Positions 24,152 to 46,732 of a stretch of DNA of 64,000 nt are shown one piece after another. How positions within the stretch are numbered: the first letter of the stretch is position 1; the number at the start of each line of letters is the position of its first letter. Source of the DNA: Siphonodentalium dalli. Its lineage: Eukaryota; Mollusca; Scaphopoda; Gadilida; Siphonodentaliidae. The stretch spans positions 110,226,004-110,290,003 of the forward strand of contig CP136064.1 in assembly GCA_032622095.1 (NCBI GenBank). The letters are read 5' to 3'. The translations under genes and the position numbers were made by a program. Below the pieces are notes generated by a model that saw only the letters and a list, made by a program, of their open reading frames with translations, was not told the DNA's origin and searched no databases.

Positions 24152-25124
24152 GTGAGTAATATTGTGATAAGTGTATATAGTCTCCAGCAACTTGGGTTTA
24201 TAAACTTATATATGGCCAGTGGCAGTGCGACTGCGAGTGCGACATAATTGAACTTACAAATTAGTCAATTTAGTGATTACAATAATTTACATGTACGGTA
24301 GTCCAAAATTTACTAAACATTGAATGTATAGTCCAACTTTCCCCATCGCTGGCAACAGAGGGTTTTGTTCAAGTCCAGAAAGGAGAATATGACAAGACCT
24401 GAAGACACGACCAAACCTCGATTTTCCCTGGACAACACATACCAATGCTTCACCTTGATTATTTACCTTCTTTTTCCATTCCAAAAAAAGATACATTTAA
24501 CGAGCCTTTTTCATGATCAGGTGAATGACCCGTGAAGTTTTGCAGCCATTTTTCGAGTCTGTTGAAAGGCATATTATCCCCTCGATACTGTGCGATTCCA
24601 GACTTCGTGGGTCGTTCGCTTGATCGAGTAAAACTAAAAGGCTCGTTAAATGTCTCTTTTTTGGAAAAGGAAGGTAAACGGTATGTCAAGGTGATGCATT
24701 AGTATATGTATTGACAGGGGATCATGATCATGGTTTGGTCATGTCTTGTGTAATATTCTCCCTTTCCGGACTTGAAGCAACCTCTCCCATTACAGGCATC
24801 GCATAAATTTTGACGGGGTATCTTTATCCCATAGATTTGTCGACTACATACAATGTAGCTCACACCACAGGCACTGGTAGTTTTATAAATAAAAAATAGA
24901 TACAAAATGATTATTAGTAATATTAATATTATACAATGATGATAATATTTTCTTGAAAAATGTACCATATAATGATTTTGTTCTAATTAATGCGAATGTT
25001 ATTTTTATAATTATAAACATATATAATGTGGTAATTATTTAACTAGTGGCTGAACATCTACCAGTACCTTCTAGTAATTATTATATGGATGTTATTCATG
25101 TAGGAGTAGGTACATATACATGTA

Positions 25125-25144
25125 CCCCCCCCCCCCCCCCCCCC
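25125..25144. repeat. Poly-C run (20)
   Basis: Uninterrupted C run in the probable first intron of SMIM14. Confidence 0.85.
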
Positions 25145-25203
25145 ACCACCCTAATCTGCACTGTATCCCCAACAGTCCACAGAAAAACAAATGTCAAAAA
25201 CTA

Positions 25204-25419
25204 CAGTAATGCCCTAAGTAATCGACTGCTTAACCACAGCAGAATTATGGGTAATTTTTCAGGATTTAGTCGGAAATATGGTTTGTTGCCATTCATCGGA
25301 AAGCTCTCAGTGAGAGCTTTCCGATGAATGGCAATAAGCCATATTTTCAACTAAATCCTGAAAAATTATCCATAATTCTGCTGTGGTTAAGGAGTCGATT
25401 ATTTACTGGGGCATTACTG
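25204..25419. mobile_element. Palindromic CAGTAATGC MITE, copy 2
   Basis: Same two-arm palindrome as 12203-12412 with CAGTAATGCC and GGGCATTACTG ends; TA remains on the left and TG on the right. Confidence 0.7.
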
Positions 25420-25775
25420 TGTATAAGGCCAACCTGCTGCTGTCTTGATTACTATGTAATACCTTTTTTTGATGGATGCTGTTCTGATAGAAATGTATAT
25501 AAATGACCTATATTTGACCATTGTCATGAAAATCTGTTTCATTTGGACTGTTTTTGGCAAAATAAAGCCTTCATAAAGACGACTCGCCCTATTGCTGGCA
25601 GAACATACATGTACTGTATATCTGTATGAGAATTAAAGCACATTTGAATCAATGAACACTCATACTGAATCCTTACCTCCTTAAATGTGGTATGTAATAC
25701 TATGTATATTCCATGCATACATGTACATGTATGAACATGGCTTTGAATTAGATACGTTCTCTTGTTCCAGGTTAG

Positions 25776-34893
<9,118 letters not shown>

Positions 34894-35033
34894 GCAGATT
34901 GTGCATTTCGACTGTGAACTACGGATGACAGAATATTGTTTTTACACCAGAAAATCAGTCCCATGGAACAACCCTGATTGCTTGCATTAAATTACCAGTA
35001 ACATGTCATTTTGCAACATCTTTGGTATGGGGA

Positions 35034-35039
35034 AATAAA
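35034..35039 (+). terminator. SMIM14 polyadenylation signal
   Basis: Canonical AATAAA 140 bp after the stop codon; the first such hexamer downstream. Confidence 0.6.
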
Positions 35040-35159
35040 TATAAACAAATATTAAAAAAATATATATATTTGTTTCATGAGTCAAGTATAACGCACTCTT
35101 ACTTCTCATCTGAATGTATCACATCTACCTGGTGCTGCATCAGTCATGCATATAGTATA

Positions 35160-35350
35160 CACTAATGCCATAAATAATTAACTCCTTAACCATAGCAGAA
35201 TTATGGGTAATTTTTCATGATTTAGTCGGAAATATGGCTTGATGCCATTCATCGGAAAGCTCTCAGTGAGAGCTTTCCGCTGAATGGCAACAAGCCATAT
35301 TTCCGACTAAATCCTGAAAAATTACCCATAATTCTGCTGTGGTTAAGGCT
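35160..35350. mobile_element. Palindromic CAGTAATGC MITE, copy 3, right end cut
   Basis: Left terminus CACTAATGCC, both arms present and meeting at GAAAGCTCTCAGTGAGAGC, but the right terminus stops after GTGGTTAAGG. Confidence 0.65.
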
Positions 35351-35550
35351 ACCAACAGTGAGTTCTGAATGTGAATCCCGCAGTTTTGGGAAATAGAAAC
35401 TCTATGACAAGTAATCAGACCCACTATTTACATGTGGGTCTGCAGTTAACTTAGACTGGTACGTATGATATGATATCAATCTTTCTTGATATGCGAGAAC
35501 ATCTGTGATCACATACATCATCTGGCCATTGATGGATGACTGTGCCTTAA

Positions 35551-35793
35551 CCCTTTCATAACGGGAGCTACGCTGGTGCAGCATTTAAGATCCTGTGCCA
35601 GTGCATTATCTTTTAATTGGGAGTCTTGCATATATAAAACAATGCACTGGCTTACAAGGTCAAGGAATATATTGTTAGGCCAATGTATTCTCGTATATAT
35701 ATGCAAGGCTCCCTATGGGAGACTCGCATATATAAGAGAATGCACTGGCACAGAGTTTTCTCAAAATTTCAGGAAGCTCCAATCATAGAAGGG
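35551..35793. mobile_element. piggyBac-like hairpin MITE (CCCTTTCATG family), complete
   Basis: CCCTTTCATAACGGGAGCT at the left, CATAGAAGGG at the right, TTAA both sides (35547-35550, 35794-35797). Confidence 0.75.
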
Positions 35794-35797
35794 TTAA

Positions 35798-37017
35798 GTT
35801 TTACGTTAAAAGTTCTCAATCTAAACCTCCCTATTGATATCAACCATGTTGCAAATTTTGAAGAAATTTTGTAGAGCATATGCATAATTATTTTAGATAT
35901 CGGTCAGCTCGTGAAATTGGCGTTTTTCTTCTACAGCATTTATTTTGAAACTGAATGTCATTCTATATTGGCTTCTATGGCTTGTTCTATGGCATTTCTT
36001 TTTGCCGTAGCTAATTTCGAGGGCTATATCTGTCATTTGCTTTTGTGTCACTTTTTACACTTGCTGCTGTGCAATAATCTACTCATTGCTGCACCCACTT
36101 TTCATTATACTTGAGCTGTGAACTGGTTTGTGGTAACATTCAGCCCTGTTAATTATCCACAGCTTCTGGCTGAGCTGATGCAAAAATAAATTCCATTGGT
36201 CACTTTCTAGCTGATGCAAATTTAAGAAGCTGCCCATATTTTTTACATTTTTGGGTAAATTTTAACCAAATTACCATGGCCATTGCATTAGTGTCAGATG
36301 GGGGCAAGTTAAAAATTTGCATATAACATAAATGCATTGCTATAGTAACAACTATAGTAGCAACAAGTAGGACTAGATTACAACTAGGACTAGATAACAT
36401 CTTGAAAGTAGTAACAACTAGGACTAGATAACATCTTGAAAATCAACAATTTTAATCCAGACCCAAAGTCTGTGGTGATGATGGGCCAAGTTCCAATGGA
36501 CCTTTCCATAGCTGTCAATCAAATAATTATTAGCCGGTTGATTGCTGCATTGAAAATACTTTGTACACCCTAAATGTGATATCTGAGCATACGGGATACA
36601 TTGTGATAAATTGCATATATTTTGTTGTCAAATCATAATGTACCAAAATTTTGATTTGTGCAACGATGTTGCAAATTCATCCATAAATTTTTCATTTTGC
36701 GAACTCTTGTCATATTTTTCACAATTAAATACGAAATGAGTTTATGTTCTCGGGTGTATTTTTGTATATTGGCAGGTTCTGTAAAATGAATGAAACTATT
36801 TCTGCAGCAACCTCTCACTAATGAATATGTGGAAACTAAAGTTTATATATATATACAGAGCGCTATGTAGATCTTAAGCTTTTTAGCTGAGGTAAACTTT
36901 CTGGCCCATGCACATGAATAGCATTGGAAAATCCTGCTAATAACAGGGCTGAACAATAATAACATTACACACAGCCAGATATTAGTTGTATTCTACATTA
37001 AAAAATTCACACTTCTA
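35798..37017. other. Intergenic, nothing recognised
   Basis: AT-rich. A short tandem duplication around 36350-36435 (ACAACTAGGACTAGATAACA twice). No gene. Confidence 0.4.
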
Positions 37018-37230
37018 CAATAATGCTCTAATTAATCGACTCCTTAACCACAGCAGAATTATGGGTAACTTTTCAGGATTTAGTCGGAAATATGGCTTGT
37101 TGCCATTCATCGGAAAGCTCTCGCCGAGAGCTTTCCAATGAATGGCAACAAGCCATATTTCCGACTAAATCCTGAAAAGTTACCCATAATTCTGCTGTGG
37201 TTAAGGAATCGATTAATTAGAGCATTACTG
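37018..37230. mobile_element. Palindromic CAGTAATGC MITE, copy 4
   Basis: Termini CAATAATGC and GCATTACTG with TA on both sides (37016-37017, 37231-37232); arms meet at CTCTCGCCGAGAG. Confidence 0.75.
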
Positions 37231-37232
37231 TA

Positions 37233-38963
37233 CATTGGCATTTACTGGTCTCTTGTGGTAACTTGACTTGAGGCCTGGCAGTGGTTCACCTTTTCATAGC
37301 TGTAGTCAAGTCCCTTGAGGTAAAGTGTAATGTTTCAGCTAAGCGATCTTGAATCAAATACATGATCTACTGTATAGTTTTGATGAGAAATGGATTTGGG
37401 GCAATACTGTTATTTGTTCACTTAATGGTTCACCTGTTTGTCAACAAGAACAATTTTATTGCAGAAATAGCATCCAAATAAGTAGAAATGTTAAAATTTA
37501 ATAATAATGAGTCATTTGTTGCTTAGCAATAAAATAACACTCTTGATTCACCAACTTTTTCCAACTAATCTAGTTGTTCAACATGTTTTTCATGTATTTC
37601 GCATCAAATGTCATCCCCTGAATAGGTTTAGAAAGAAGACTTTATATCACAGAGATCATGTAATGGTTCCAGTCGAGGCTTGTGCTTTTTTTTATTCAAA
37701 AACATTACTGTGGTATCGGAAATTCCTATTTACCAATTGTTTTCACTATACATTGTTGAATCTTTGTTAAATGTAAATACTTCAAAACTTTTTTGTATAT
37801 AAAGGTGATATATTAATAAGAAAATAAAAACTATTAGAACTACTATTAAGAAGATATCCATGATGATTTTCCTTGTCTTTATATGTAGTATGTGTTACTA
37901 TTGTTCAAAAAATTTTAAGCAAAATTGAATTTTACATTTGCTAAAAACTTCATTCATAAAAAAATAAGTTTCAAGTTCTTAGTTCTCTCTTTCTAACTTG
38001 GATAATATGGGAGAAAAGCTTACTCTTGAAATATGAAAACATGACAATTTGAAAAAAGCAATTATTTTAAGCATAAATGATATTAATTTAGAAAGTTTTA
38101 TGAAAAAATTCTCAATAACTATTTGAGTTGGCACTTTTTGTGTATTCTGTACGGGGGAAAAATCTGTCTTTCATTTTATTTTTGTCTCTTGACGATATAC
38201 CAGGAATAAATTTTGGAGAGGTTCAAGCTGAGTTGTGTTGTCTGTTCCTTGCGGGTCTCACCTAACCAAATGACATGACCAGCAATGCTTTTCTTTATAA
38301 TGCAAATGTTCATTGCAACAATTTTCCCTTTAATTGGAATAAGGGAGGTAAATTTAGTAGGTAGTGGTGAAAAAACCTGTGGTTTATGGATATCCTACCC
38401 CCACCCCATTTTGGTCTGTTATATCCAAGGATATCAAAATCAGCACCTGCATGATATATATATTTATCCCACATGGTCATATGATAACAACGAAAGGTTT
38501 GCCTGAATGACTACCTTTAATGATGAATGAAAGGAAATTAGAACAGGTAGCCGAAACATATTGGTCTAAACTTTAGGATTTCATCTAATCCAAATTTACG
38601 CCCTTTTTTGGTCCCACAAGCGCCACGTCACAGAATAAAGAAGCTATCCGCAACATAGTGGAGTCCTAAAGCATGGGAACAACCTGGAAATAACTAGCTG
38701 ACTTTAGTTTAGTGAAAGCGCTTGCCCGTGTTAATGACGTATGATCTTGCATCGGTTCTATTTTTAGTTATATAAACACTGGGGTGCACATGTTCAATTA
38801 CGGATCAGTGTGGCATGACTCTGAGGGATAAATGTGTCGCTGTGCAACTCTGTTATATATATATATAAAAAGAATCTCTAATGAGTCGCAATTCTATACA
38901 AAATTTATGAACCGAGTGCTTTAATTTCGATTCGAGGCGAGCTTTAGCAGGCTCGAATCAAAT
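37233..38963. other. Intergenic, nothing recognised
   Basis: AT-rich, no exon or repeat family supported. Confidence 0.4.
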
Positions 38964-39905
38964 ATGAGTGTCAATGACACTGTAGCTCAACTCAGAAAGG
39001 GAATAATTTCATGTGCTACAGTCAATGGAGCGATTAAGAAGGTGGAAAGTTGAAATGTCTAAGTAATACTAGATTATCAACAACATGAAGAGATATATAT
39101 AAAGTAAAATCCAAGATGGTTGCTGGCGGCTATGTTTTCGAATGAAATTCAAAAACATTTGTTTCCATCTATAGATCAATATCAAGATTAATATGAAGTT
39201 AGGTGATGATCGGCTGAGGAAAGTAGATTTAGTCATGCAAAGAGTAAAAACCAAAATGGCTGCCAGCAGACATGTTTTATGGCCGAATGACCCCAAAATT
39301 ACATGTTTCCCATCTACATGTCAATACCAACGGCCATGATAAATTTCATAATGATCCAACCAAAGGTACGACCTGTAGCCCGTGTCAAAGGATTTAGTCA
39401 TGCAAAGAGAAAATCCAAGATGGCTGCTAGCAGCCATGTTCTATGGCCGAATGACCCCAAAATGACTCGTTCCCATCTGCATGTCAACATTAACATCCAC
39501 GACAAAATTAATGATCAGTCGAGACTCTGGCCTGTACATGTAGCCTGTGCTAATGAATTGAATTTTGAAATCCAAGATGGCTGCTGGTGGCCATGTTTTT
39601 TTGCCGAATGATGCCAAAATGACTTGTTCCCATATATATGTCAATGTCAAGAGCCATGACAGATTTCATAATGATCTGACCAAAGGTATGACTTGTAGCC
39701 TGTGCAAATGACAAATTTCATGATGAACAGTAGGACCTGTAGCCCGTGTTAATGGATTGAATTTTGAAATCCAAGATGGCCACGTCTGTTTTTCCAAATG
39801 ACCCCAAAATTATCCAACCAAAGGTACGACCTGTAGCCCGTGCTAAAGGAAATTGTTGACGAATCAGACACGCACACCAAGCCATGGCAATAGCTCAAAC
39901 TTCAT
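38964..39905. repeat. Leader plus several units of the CAAGATGGC tandem repeat
   Basis: Starts with the leader GTGTCAATGACACTGTAGC, then several diverged ~160-bp units with CCAAGATGGCTGC, GGCCATGTTTT, CCGAATGACCCCAAAAT and CCTGTAGCCCGTGC. It closes near AAGTTGAGCTAA, an approximate inverse of the leader's TAGCTCAACT. A shorter relative of the array at the right edge. Confidence 0.7.
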
Positions 39906-39924
39906 AAAGTAAAGTTGAGCTAAT

Positions 39925-40018
39925 AATGGACGATAACCTATGGAAGACTCACATATATAAGAGAATGCATTGGCACAGGGTTTTCACAAAATTTCAGGAA
40001 GCTCCACTCATGGAAGGG
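39925..40018. mobile_element. piggyBac-like hairpin MITE, right third only
   Basis: ACTCACATATATAAGAGAAT then GGCACAGGGTTTTCAC and TCATGGAAGGG, followed by TTAA (40019-40022). The left part is missing. Confidence 0.6.
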
Positions 40019-40022
40019 TTAA

Positions 40023-43000
40023 CAATTGAAATGAATGAATGTGCCAATTGAATAATATCCATCAACAAGAAGATAACACCAGATAGCTTTCCCTTTTGAA
40101 TCTACTATCCGAACTTGATATTGATCAAGGCGCATATTAAGCACCACTGTCTGTATTTCTTGTACAGCTACCCAAGCGGATTATAACATATTTATAAACC
40201 GATTCACACCCAGAGGAAAGGGGAATTGAGCCACATTGAATACGATGATTGCTTATCAATTTCCATTCAATCAAGGGTTAATTGAATGGTTTGTGGTGTT
40301 ACATATTCCTGTTGAACAATTATTCAAATGGTCATTGACAATCGGATCGCTTGCGTTAGCATTAATTATCAGCGTTGATAAACCATTTTGTCTCCGAATT
40401 TGAAAATGTTTTTCTGGATAAAATAGATTCTACCTTGTGATACTAAACTGTTTCAGCGGTTAAGGTTATTTTTTGTCTTGTCATAATGGAATTATTGTTC
40501 AGAACAGAAGTTTTCGGACTCCGAAGTGAAACTATTCCACATTGCATGAAGTTTGTGTGATGAAATATCACCGCCATGCATGACAAATGACTCAACTAAA
40601 CCTGTGTATAGTGCCTGGATTTTCAACATACATGCATGTATATGTGAATAGTTTGTGGAATGTTCTCATTCCAAAGATCATTACGTGATTATTGTGGATT
40701 ATACATTCCAAAAAGGTTTGGATTTCGTTCAGTTTACTTCCAATCACCCCGCTCCTCCTGACAAACCAAACAATATTGAATCGAAAGAGTTGGGGGCCCC
40801 CACCCAGACCACCCCTCTATATATGACCGCTACTAATGGTACCGGTATGATCAGTGTTTTCACTTCATGAGTGACTGGTGCGATCATTATCATGGTGTAT
40901 TATAAGAATTTCAAACCTTCAGCTCCGATCTCCTTTCAGCTTACTATCCAATTAATATAAATTTCTGAGTGATATTTAGCAAATGTCTATATTTTGGCCC
41001 TGACCATAATACAGATTCATACAAGAAATATTGTTCATGAATTGGAGCAATTTGATTGGCCGAGGGGTGTGTACCAGTTTGTATTTTGTAATATAAAAGG
41101 AAGCAAAGACAATTATTTTTTATATAGTATAAAGTATGTACTACAATATAATTTCATTAGAACCTGTCAATTCACGAAATACTGTATAACAATTATTTGT
41201 CGCTTAATTAGCCATTAAGGTTAAAAGTCCATCATTCTTACAGATGCATGATTGACAGGCTTTTGTTCCCCAATACATAATTGTTGCTTGCAAAGAAGTT
41301 ATCTAATTTTTGGGAAACTAGATGTTTTCGACCAATAGTGAGACTATAAATTATAAAAAATAACTTTTGTTTAGATTCAGTTTATGAGTTACATGTATAA
41401 CCTATTAAGTTATAGAATTTGTCTTCAAAGTTATTTCTTACAGCATATTGACCTGTAGTCCCACGCTTCCTTCGACATAAATCAGCTTGTGTTATCTGTA
41501 GGAATAGATACTGCTTCAAGTCAATGCATTCTCCAAAACATTCTACGTCTTTCATAGGAGACATGATATTTGTTCTGAACACCACACGAGTTGTCAATTG
41601 AAATCAGTAATTTAATGCGAAAAATACATATGATCACAATCTATCTATATAATAGCCAAGTGTGTGCGTGTGTGTCTATTTAACTCTGTCACAATTTTGG
41701 CGCATTTATAACATTTCACTCCTAAGTCCATATTAGAAGCCCAAATTAGTAGATAAAATTGGGAACAAATAAAGAGACACATCTTAGAATATGACACACG
41801 AAATTACAGGCTGATCGGTTAAAGATAGCCTGATATATAGCACATTGCCCAAGGGTCATGATGGCGAAATATCCGAATGATTAAGAATTGATTCAGCATA
41901 TGAATGCATGGGTACCACTGAGAGCACTACCTTTGTCATGATAAATATAAGATAGATTTATGGTGCCTGCACCAGTAAACCGTCAAAACGATAAAGACCC
42001 ATCAATTTTATGGGCAATCCCCTAGTGATTTAAAAAGTCACCTCGGCTTATTCCGTTATGCAGAAAACATAAACATCATTACATGTGGTCATAATTGAAA
42101 GAAATTATATCATGTACCTGGTAATTTGTAAGTGGAGAAAATACATACATCGTGAGATGTCCAGTGTAAGAAATTTATAACATCACACATGTTCACAAAT
42201 ATATATGTTTGTCGGGTGCACTCGATTGTTGGCATAGAAGCCGAATGTTGCCTATTGAACAATTTGGGTCTTCTCTAAATGTAAACAACACAGTTGAAAT
42301 TACTCCTAATTACACAGCATTGTATATGCGTAATTTCAAATTAATAATAAATAATCATTATGACAGTAAGATATTACTCTTTCCAATTTTGTATTTATTA
42401 ATGTGATTAAGATGATTAAAATTGATGAAAAATCCTGCCACTGGATCTGGGTGTGAAACCCCAATATAGAAAGGGGTATGGAGAATGCTTCAACGCAAAG
42501 CAATATCTATCCCTACAGATATCACAAGCTGGTTTACATCAAAGGAAACTTGGACTAATTGGCCTTAGCAGCAAAATAAAAGAATGAACCGACAATCAAC
42601 AACAAAAGCAGATTTTATTGTTTATTAAAAACTCTTGCTATAAAATGATTATTCAATCTGAAACATTAAAAATAAATGGACATGACAACTGGTTATGTGA
42701 CATGTATCTTATGTGACACATGATTTGCAATAACTACAAGTAAAATGAATTAAAAAAACACTGGTGTTGTATCTGTGTGTAAGAAATCAGGAATTTTCTA
42801 ATTAAAGACTTCTTTGATATAAACTTTATGTACATTTAATTCGCAATCATATCGGTATAAATATCATCACTCCTGCGCTGTTCCAATGGTAAGTGAGCTT
42901 TGTCTGTCAGAAGGACTTGGTTTCAACATTTGGTTCGAAGCCATAAATAGAAAGTACACAGTTGACGTAAAAGCAATGTTGCATTACAGTGGAGTACCTG

Positions 43001-43078
43001 TACCTCTAATCAGAACTAATATTCTCAACTCAATCCAAATATACTTTGGAGTACATGAAAACAATTATGGGTCCGTGT
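40023..43078. other. Intergenic, nothing recognised
   Basis: About 3 kb without a supported gene or named repeat. Frames here are short and AT-driven. Confidence 0.4.
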
Positions 43079-43257
43079 CAAGTCTGAGTTTAGTGTGCCT
43101 GTCATTTGCAGAATGAGGTCCCCAGAGGGTGAATTTAGTGATGCTATCCTGCAATCTGCATGACCTCATCTGCTATGGGAGACATAGACTCAGATTGAAG
43201 TTCCCAAATGGTGAATAATGTGATGTACACCCATTGGGCACACTAAACTCAGGCTTG
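43079..43257. mobile_element. Double-hairpin hAT-like MITE, copy 3, shortened
   Basis: Termini CAAGTCTGAGTTTAGTGTG and CACACTAAACTCAGGCTTG match each other although they differ from copies 1-2. Flanks GTCCGTGT and GTTCTTGT agree at 6 of 8 positions. Part of the body is deleted. Confidence 0.62.
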
Positions 43258-43420
43258 GTTCTTGTGTTGGTAATATATATTATTTCCTACACACAAACAT
43301 GACTCATGTTATGGCAGCTTATGGTGGCGTTCATGTGACCAAGTTTTCCAGACTTTCAGAACTCTCAATTCTTCATCATTGGGGACAGGAAATCTTATTG
43401 TCACTATATATGTATTTTAA

Positions 43421-43874
43421 AGGTACTTAATCCGATCAGACGGTCCCCATTTCATCAAGTTACAACAACAACAATATTTCGTCAAAATAGGCTTTAGTTA
43501 TCAGAATCCATTAATTACAACAAAATAATGCTAACAACAATGCTATAAAAATTTCCCAAAACATGTTATTTATCAACATGTTGTTCAACGAAATATGGCC
43601 GTATTATTGCTTGAGAATTTACAAATTTTGCCATATTACCACTTGATTTTAGTGTTATCCATCTTCATCTGCATTTTTGTCCGAGACTGTCGGTTTGACG
43701 ACTTTTTTTCAGGCCACAAATAAGTACACATCTCGAGAAATAACTAATTTTTAAATTTGATATCTGATCACTCTGAGATTTGATGGGTGGGTTCCTCGAC
43801 TCGAATCAAATATTCTTTGCCCCCCAAAGCAAAAGAAATAGTAATTTGGGAGCATTAATTCAGATTAGGCATCT
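43421..43874. mobile_element. AGGTACT-family TTAA MITE
   Basis: AGGTACTTAATCCGATCAG after TTAA (43417-43420); a degenerate right end AGATTAGGCATCT before TTAA (43875-43878). Confidence 0.68.
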
Positions 43875-44000
43875 TTAAATGATCTGAAATTACTCAAACA
43901 ACAGACTCAGCAACCGGGTATGTAGAACAGAGATATTATTTATGATTTGGAATTTGGATTTGGTCACATTTTTTGAATAGAAAAATGCTAATGTAATTGT

Positions 44001-44025
44001 GGGGGGGGGGGGGGGGGGGGGGGGG
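44001..44025. repeat. Poly-G run (25)
   Basis: Uninterrupted G run between SMIM14 and ZCCHC8. Confidence 0.85.
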
Positions 44026-44928
44026 CAGGTGGGTTGATACACCCCCAAACACCCTGTCCCTGATAATTGCCTGAGATTTAAATATATATTTATTTTTAAT
44101 GGCCTCAGTTCAATTAATACAAAAAAATAAAATCTCAGTTACATATATATATCGAGCAGATATGCGGGCCGTGATGATCACATGAATCCATTGAAGGATG
44201 CTGCTGCAGAAAGAAATATGAACATGATAATGTATGGATGATGCTACCTATTCCATGATAATAACTTGAGTTGAAATAAAAATGTGGTTAATGTCAAAAA
44301 GAGATGAAATTTATTCTCACTGGGTCCAATCCACTCATTTCTGAAGGCCGGAATGAGCAAACTGCCATAGACAGGAATGGACGAAATGATTTGGGAAACG
44401 GAGTTAAATCTAACAAGAGGTTGCACGGCGGTGCTGGCATACCCCCTCCCCCTGTACAAATTCTAACATGGGCAGGATAGTAAACAAAGACAATTGTATT
44501 TGCCTGCTAACGCTATCACTAATGAACCATTTTGAGGGAAAAGAATTTTTTTCCCCAATTGCCTTATTCTGAAAGATATCAATGCAGCTTTGCTAAAAGC
44601 CATGTGGTTGATTATACTGGTTACATCGCGACTACGTTCTCAAATAACACACTGGTGTGAATCGGTATTAAAATTGTTTAGTTGCTTAGTTTATGGCATC
44701 TATAAAATATCAATATTATATGCAGTGCCAAATGACAACACCCTTACATTACTTAACCTTTAATATTGTCAAAAATAAAACACAATTATGACTCCTTAAC
44801 TTTATCTACTTATATTACCATTGACATTCAGAACTTGGCTTAAATTATCAACTGATTTACTAAATACTATTAGATTTTTGCAGTTTGTTGATGGACTGAG
44901 ATTTTCCCCAGCGGCTATAGGGGTGCCA

Positions 44929-44959
<31 letters not shown>

Positions 44960-46280
44960 AGCCCTAGCAGTAACTCTGCCGCATGCCAGTTTTATCAAAG
45001 CTTGAGTTGTAGTGTGATATTACCTGACCATTTTGTCCATTACACTCTGTTATTTGGTCATTCACATGTGGAGCTATTTCCAATTACAGCCTAGTTTAAC
45101 GAATGGATCAGCCCAATGTGTAATGAACAGCTGCTCGAGATTCAGCAAGAATTGCCATATGTATAGTATGTATGCAGGGAATATGTAAAATGATAGAATT
45201 TGTGACAACAGTCTGGTGTAACATAGAGGCTGAAATTAAAAATATATTACAATGAGTTTGGATATAAGATTTTCATCTAACATGTCAATACCAACATTTT
45301 TCATCTAACATCATCTTGTAAGGTGCATGCAGAGAAGGACTTGTAGCCACTTGTTGTAGTCAGTGAAAAGTTTTTTTGAAATAGGTGTTATCCTCCACCC
45401 AGTGTGCCAAAAACATAGTCATATAAGAGCGACGTATTTTATCCCAAAGGGTTAACCAGATGCGTGAATTTAAACCAAAATTGTGTACAAATGCAAACAT
45501 GTTTGGCGGCGAGATCTTTCACTGGCATAGATCACTACACCATAACGCATGACATTTCAGATAAGTAAGCTATACACTGATGTTACGAAGTACTTAGACA
45601 AAATTAAAACATAATTATAAAGTACAGGAATTTTGGCAGTAATGCTATTTAGTTTGCGAACTGGAATAATTCGCTGAGCAAGAATCGTGGGAACTATATT
45701 TATTGCCGGAAGGGATGCGCGAAGCGGTTGTGTTAACTTTCTTTCCAATAAATCGACCGGTGAAGCCGGTCGCTAATTTTGAAAACACTGCGTCCCTCCC
45801 CATTTTTTGTTTGTTTGGGAATAAACATTCGATTGATGTCTGCCCTTTTGGCCTACATCTATATGCGGTTATTGTGCCTCAAAAAATTGTCACTCACATG
45901 TTTGTATTTGTTACTACTATATTTATTGTATTGGCTTCCTGCAAATAATTATGTTTTTCTAAACAGGTAGCTATTTAACGCATTTCAGTTGTTGTCTTTG
46001 ACTCTAACCCTGTGGGATAAAAGAAGTTTTCAATGTTTTGAAGTAGAGTATGAAGGTCTAAAAATTGATGCAAGGCGAAATAGTAATCAAAGTCTTACAT
46101 GTGGATAAAATTATCAAACATGATATCTTTCAAACTCAGATAGCAGCAATTAGAATTGAGTTGAATTTGGATGACTTCCACATTTATATAGCATAACAAA
46201 TATCAAATGGAAATGACTCATTAAATAAGCAAAAAAAAACAAATGAAATGGCATGTCATGATCATAAGGAATTAGTTTAA
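44026..46280. other. Intergenic, nothing recognised
   Basis: No gene seen. A slightly GC-richer spot at 45690-45790 (ATTGCCGGAAGGGATGCGCG) has no coding context. Confidence 0.4.
44930..44959. repeat. Poly-C run (30)
   Basis: The longest homopolymer in the window. Confidence 0.85.
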
Positions 46281-46522
46281 CCCTTTCTATACTATTAATG
46301 CATCATTGCTGAGTATTTATCCCAAAGGAAATGTTCAGATAATAAGTTCAACAAATGACCTTATTATCTGAACATTTCCCTGCAATAAATAGAACTCCTT
46401 TACTTTTATGATCTGTTGTCTGCTTTTTTCCCCCTGAAAACCCCTCCAGATGAATACTGGACCATTCTGATGTATATACACTGTTTAATCTGAGAGGAAT
46501 AATCCATTTGGTATATAAAGGG
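46281..46522. mobile_element. CCCTTTCTATAC-family TTAA MITE, copy 1
   Basis: CCCTTTCTATACTATTAATG at the left and GGTATATAAAGGG at the right with TTAA on both sides (46277-46280, 46523-46526). Inner hairpin GTTCAGATAATAAGTTCAA against its complement. Confidence 0.7.
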
Positions 46523-46732
46523 TTAAAAATAATTATATGCCATTTTAATATGCGTACAAATACATACATCTGGCAATGGGATTATAATGTGCATGAAAAT
46601 CCAGCTCTTCATGAAAAAAATGAAAACTGTCCAGAAATATTGCAAATTAAACACATTTCCTGATTTGACATATTCCCTGTAAGGCAACAACAATTTAATA
46701 GCCTTGGTTTTAAACACATCCCACAACTTTTT

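Larger units (their letters stand above)
24152..25770 (+). other. Probable SMIM14 intron 1
   Basis: Holds an inverted repeat around 24480-24660 (GAGCCTTTTTCATGATCAGG against a partial complement with TTTTGGAAAAGGAAGG), a 20-C run (25125-25144) and a CAGTAATGC MITE. No coding exon seen. Confidence 0.4.

Noticed and set aside
39303-39611. 102-codon frame, and a similar one at 62423-62605
   Set aside because: Both are translations of the CAAGATGGC tandem repeat, recurring with each unit.
42925-42945. GGTTCGAAGCC as a tRNA B box
   Set aside because: No A box, acceptor stem or cloverleaf can be drawn around it.
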